From: CAIURC01 sp043777315
GTDB lineage: Bacteria; Verrucomicrobiota; Verrucomicrobiia; Chthoniobacterales; Chthoniobacteraceae
Reading direction: 5' to 3'
DNA length: 64,000 nt
Assembly: GCA_043777315.1 (NCBI GenBank)
Contig: JAYVPW010000039.1
Span: 16,199-80,198 of the forward strand
Shown here one piece after another: positions 61,214 to 64,000 of this stretch. The notes beneath the pieces were generated by a model. It was given only the letters and a program-made list of their open reading frames with translations. It did no database searches and was not told the DNA's origin. Numbering within the stretch: position 1 is the first letter of the stretch; every line of letters begins with the position of its first letter. Both the position numbers and the translations under genes were made by a program.

Positions 61214-62683
61214 TCAGAACTCGGCTCGCCAGCCACGCATCGTTTTTTCCAAACTCCGATGCCGCTCGCGTTCGCCTGCGAATGCCCGTGCCCACTTGAT
61301 CCTCGGGCGGATCGCTGTCTCGAACTTCGTCGCGGGCAAGGCGACACCGAGCTTTTCCAGCGCATAAATCGCCGCGCCTCGGATCGATGCCTCGGGCTCG
61401 TCGTTCGGATGCACGGTTTGGCCGAGAACGTCGGCGAGTCGCTGCAATGAGGCCGGAGACTTCTGAATTCCGCCCGAGACGATGATCTTCGGAACGCGCG
61501 GCTCATCCGCAAGGAGCGGCTCGGCGATGAGGGCGAGGCGGTGGTAGGTCGCCTCGGTGATCGCCTGGAGAAGATCGAGCGCGGTGGTGTGTTGCGTGAT
61601 GCCGTGGATCGCGCCGGGGTCGTCTTCATTCCACGATGGCGCGCGCTCGGCGGTCCAAAAAGGCAGAACCGTGAGCCCGTGTGCCGGGCCCGGCTCGGCG
61701 GCGAGGCGCTCCTCGATGGTCGCGGCGTCGGGCAACGCGAGTTCGCGCAGGCACCAAGCACGCAGATTGCCAGCATTGCTGACCGCGCCGCCGACGAGAA
61801 ATCGGCGCGCATCGACGCGGTAGCAAAATAGCCCGAACGGCGCGCGCGCATCCTCACCCTCACGCATCACGCGCAGCGCGGCGCTCGTGCCGACATTGAT
61901 CGCGGCGAAGCCCGGCTTGGTCGCGCCGGAGCCGAGATTGCTCGCCGCGCCGTCGCCGATTCCGGGGAACCACGGCACGCCGCGCAGCTCGGGAAAACTC
62001 TGCGCGAGCGTGTCGCCGCAGATCGATGGCTCGTCGCTGAGCGGGCGCAGTTTCGCCCGATCCAGCTCGCAGCGCTCCAGCATTTTAGAGCTCCAGCGCA
62101 GCTTCGTCGGATCGAACAAACCCGTCCCCGTCGCCATGCCGATCGCGCAGTTCGCCTCGCCGCAAAGCCTGAGCTGGAGCCACTCCGCAGGCGACATCCA
62201 CTGCGCCACTTGATTGAAAATCCGCCGCTGCGTCCGCCGCAGCCACGTCATTTTCGCCGGCCAGAACGACGCCCGCAACATGCACCCCGTCGCCGCGTGG
62301 ACCTTCTTTTCCGACATCTTTTCCCGCAACTCCGCCGCATCTCCCCGGCACCGCGCATCCGCCCAAGTGATCACCTTCGTCACCGGCTCCCCCGCTGCAT
62401 CGCACCCGATGAGGCTGTGCCAAAAACACGAGACCCCGATCCCCGCGATCGCGCGCCCGCGGAGCTGCGCATCGTCGCGATACGCCTGCATCGTTCCCTC
62501 CAGACACAGCGTCACCGCATTCAACAACACCGCCGGGTCGAGCTCCGCTTCGCCGCTGCTCGAGGTGATCAGCGCGTAGCTCTGCTGCGAAGTCGTCTCC
62601 ACCAGCCGATTCGCCCGCTCGTCAAAAAGCGCCGTGCGCGTGGAAGAAGTACCGATGTCGAGCGCAAGGATCAGGGATGACAT
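61214..62683 (-). CDS. FGGY family carbohydrate kinase (gluconokinase-like)
   Basis: 489 residues from the ATG at 62683. N-terminal ATPase motif LALDIGTSSTRTALFDE, ISWH-like GVSCFWHSLIG, VITWADARC, GDGAASNLGSGATKPG, the FGGY C-terminal region AAINVGTSAALRVM and KIIVSGGIQKSPASLQRLADVLG, with AEASIRGAAIYA near the end. It phosphorylates a sugar or sugar acid with ATP. Gluconate is a good guess given the gntP gene at 52402, but the substrate cannot be fixed from sequence. Confidence 0.85.
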   Translation of the reverse strand: MSSLILALDIGTSSTRTALFDERANRLVETTSQQSYALITSSSGEAELDPAVLLNAVTLCLEGTMQAYRDDAQLRGRAIAGIGVSCFWHSLIGCDAAGEPVTKVITWADARCRGDAAELREKMSEKKVHAATGCMLRASFWPAKMTWLRRTQRRIFNQVAQWMSPAEWLQLRLCGEANCAIGMATGTGLFDPTKLRWSSKMLERCELDRAKLRPLSDEPSICGDTLAQSFPELRGVPWFPGIGDGAASNLGSGATKPGFAAINVGTSAALRVMREGEDARAPFGLFCYRVDARRFLVGGAVSNAGNLRAWCLRELALPDAATIEERLAAEPGPAHGLTVLPFWTAERAPSWNEDDPGAIHGITQHTTALDLLQAITEATYHRLALIAEPLLADEPRVPKIIVSGGIQKSPASLQRLADVLGQTVHPNDEPEASIRGAAIYALEKLGVALPATKFETAIRPRIKWARAFAGERERHRSLEKTMRGWRAEF

Positions 62684-62904
62684 CCCCGACCAATGCCGAA
62701 TCACACCGCGCGAATGAAGCGTGAATGATGACACCTTTGATTTGGGCGGACCAACTACGCCGTCACGCGCTCGCGGAGTGATTTCGGTTTGACTGCCGGG
62801 ACGTGCTCCCGGAACGTCGTACGCAGTGGAGGGCTACCGAGTCGAAGTAGGCTGATGCGCGCAACTGGGGAAACTCGATCCAACGAACAGGACCAATTTG
62901 AAAT

Positions 62905-63120
62905 ATGAAAAGTAATGACCTCATCACGGTGGACTCGGATATCTTGGGCGGCACACCGGTTTTCAAGGGCACCCGCGTACCCGTGAAGACGTTATTCGAT
63001 TATCTCGAAGACGACTACACGCTGGACGAATTCCTCGACTGCTTCCCCACCGTCACTCGCGAAATGGCGGTGCGGATGCTCAAGGAATCGCGCGCGCTGA
63101 TCCTGGAAATTGCCGCGTGA
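62905..63120 (+). CDS. DUF433 antitoxin-like protein
   Basis: 71 residues. VDSDILGGTPVFKGTRVPVKTLFDYLEDDYTL and the helix EMAVRMLKES follow DUF433 closely. These small winged-helix proteins are usually paired with PIN-domain toxins. It precedes the PIN-domain gene by 19 bp. Confidence 0.9.
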   Translation: MKSNDLITVDSDILGGTPVFKGTRVPVKTLFDYLEDDYTLDEFLDCFPTVTREMAVRMLKESRALILEIAA

Positions 63121-63139
63121 GGACATTGTTCGAAAAACC

Positions 63140-63565
63140 ATGCTCATCTACCTCGATAACAGCGTGCTCAACCGACCCTTCGACGACCAGCGCCAGCCGC
63201 GCATCTGGCTGGAGACTCTGGCCTTTAGCGCGATTCTCCAGATGATCGAGGCTGGCGAAGTGGAATTGGCGAAATCGCCCATTCATTTTGTTGAAAACGA
63301 TCGCTCGCCTTTCGCCAGCCGCCGCCAGTGGGTCGAGTGATGCCTTGCCCTGGCAAAAGTGGACGCCAGGCTTTCCGAATCCATCCGCCTCCGCGCCCGG
63401 GTTCTGGAGGGCGGCGGCGTGAAACCGCTCGACGCGCTTCACGCGGCCTGCGCCGAAGAGGCGGGCGCCAGCCATTTGCTCACCAGTGACGACGCATTCG
63501 TAAAGCGGTATGCCGGTTCGATTGCGGTGTTGAACCCGTTGGATTTCGTCCTCACCTTAACCTAA
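63140..63565 (+). pseudogene. PIN-domain toxin with a premature stop codon
   Basis: From the ATG at 63140, MLIYLDNSVLNRPFDDQ is a PIN-domain start with the first metal aspartate, ending at a TGA (63338-63340) after RQWVE. The same frame continues with CLALAKVDARLSE, PLDALHAACAEEAGASHLLTSDDAF and LNPLDFV, the remaining PIN catalytic acids. A full toxin would be about 141 residues; one nonsense change splits it. It is the partner of the DUF433 antitoxin. Probably inactive unless read through. Confidence 0.8.
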
Positions 63566-63573
63566 TCAACTCC

Positions 63574-63780
63574 ATGAGCATCCAGATTGAATCTGAACAA
63601 GCCACCATCGAAGAAGCCGCTGATATTCTGCTGGAGCGGATGCCGCCATCCAAGGTAGCCCGGCTCCTCTCCGCATGGCAGGTGGGCCATGGTGACTATC
63701 TCGCATTGCGGGAAAAGCTGTTTGAGGGTGAAACCGTGGATAGCCTCTTTGAAAAGGCCAAAGCAGAGCACGGCAAGTAA
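63574..63780 (+). CDS. Small protein of unknown function
   Basis: 68 residues with SIQIESEQATIEEAADILLERMPPSKVARLLSAW and VDSLFEKAKAEHGK. Predicted mostly helical and soluble. It begins 8 bp after the broken PIN gene, so it may be a leftover of the same defence-like module or an antitoxin-type protein. No family is recognised. Confidence 0.55.
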   Translation: MSIQIESEQATIEEAADILLERMPPSKVARLLSAWQVGHGDYLALREKLFEGETVDSLFEKAKAEHGK

Positions 63781-63818
63781 CTAAATCGGCGGGGCTCGCC
63801 ATCCAGAGCCAAGAAACT

Positions 63819-64000
63819 ATGAAAACATCGCATCGCAAGCTATTGAGCAGCCTCGCCGCACTTCTGCTGCCGGTCACGAGTTTCGCGCAGGTGAATAGTG
63901 GGAGCGACGGGCACGACGGCGCGTTGAACCCGGCGAGCAACCTCGTCATCGACATGGCCGACCACCCGGATGGCATTTACCACTACACCTCCGTCAACAT
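63819..64000 (+). CDS. Secreted protein, N-terminal part (runs off window)
   Basis: Begins at the ATG at 63819 with a signal peptide (LLSSLAALLLPVTSFAQ). It then reads NPASNLVIDMADHPDGIYHYTSVNI, a start shared by large secreted proteins I recall from Verrucomicrobiota. Only about 60 codons are inside the window, so no function can be given. Confidence 0.7.
   Translation, partial: MKTSHRKLLSSLAALLLPVTSFAQVNSGSDGHDGALNPASNLVIDMADHPDGIYHYTSVN

Noticed and set aside
63338..63340. In-frame TGA in the PIN gene as selenocysteine
   Set aside because: PIN toxins do not use selenocysteine and no SECIS-like hairpin was evident; a nonsense mutation is simpler.

Overview
The window is GC-rich, gene-dense bacterial chromosome. 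The gene content points to the PVC group, most likely Verrucomicrobiota (perhaps a Chthoniobacteria/Spartobacteria relative; this is inference). Pointers are a planctomycete-type cytochrome c domain fused to a WD40 propeller, an FHA/Ser-Thr kinase/TPR/leucine-rich protein, a membrane-anchored squalene-cyclase-like toroid protein, and many long palindromic intergenic repeats. No tRNA, rRNA, CRISPR array, transposase or prophage gene was seen.

Region 1 (1-8448) is redox and lipid related. A gene cut by the left window edge encodes a GMC flavoprotein oxidoreductase fused to a patatin-like lipase with membrane segments. Upstream of it on the same strand lies a dihaem RoxA-like cytochrome c. A divergent cytochrome c/WD40 gene follows. 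Region 2 (8472-13266) holds the FHA kinase, a small lipoprotein and the toroid protein, all on the minus strand. Region 3 (13529-15805) is a tightly overlapping minus-strand operon tlyA, nadK, PTS IIA-like, ending in a broken DUF6807 remnant.

Region 4 (15984-28724) is mixed housekeeping and transport: acyl carrier protein, LOG-family protein, DAHP synthase, fused SpmAB, PstS-like protein, rplM-rpsI, ATP-grasp/alpha-E protein, DUF2442-DUF4160-hemW, and DUF485-actP. Region 5 (29115-36967) has mutL with 7-bp tandem repeats in its coding linker, divergent erpA, a proline-rich membrane protein, serA, pepA and two small proteins. Region 6 (37060-46394) holds a frameshifted treY, an acyl-CoA ligase, rpmE, prfA, a RelE-type toxin-antitoxin pair wedged between prfA and prmC, murA and leuB.

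Region 7 (46719-58672) holds a secretin, an SGNH hydrolase, a degenerate class III cyclase, recR, gntP, a TIM-barrel isomerase, a receiver/metallo-beta-lactamase fusion and mgtE. Region 8 (58810-64000) has dnaX-ybaB, a tiny lipoprotein, an FGGY kinase, a DUF433/PIN module whose toxin carries a nonsense codon, and the start of a secreted protein.

The most interesting signals are: (i) the GMC-patatin fusion and its cytochrome partner; (ii) 7-bp repeats inside mutL, where one-unit slippage would shift frame and might create a reversible mutator; (iii) a six-copy palindromic repeat family whose arm variants are matched across the two arms; (iv) a toxin-antitoxin module translationally coupled to prmC; and (v) a cyclase-like protein with altered catalytic residues.
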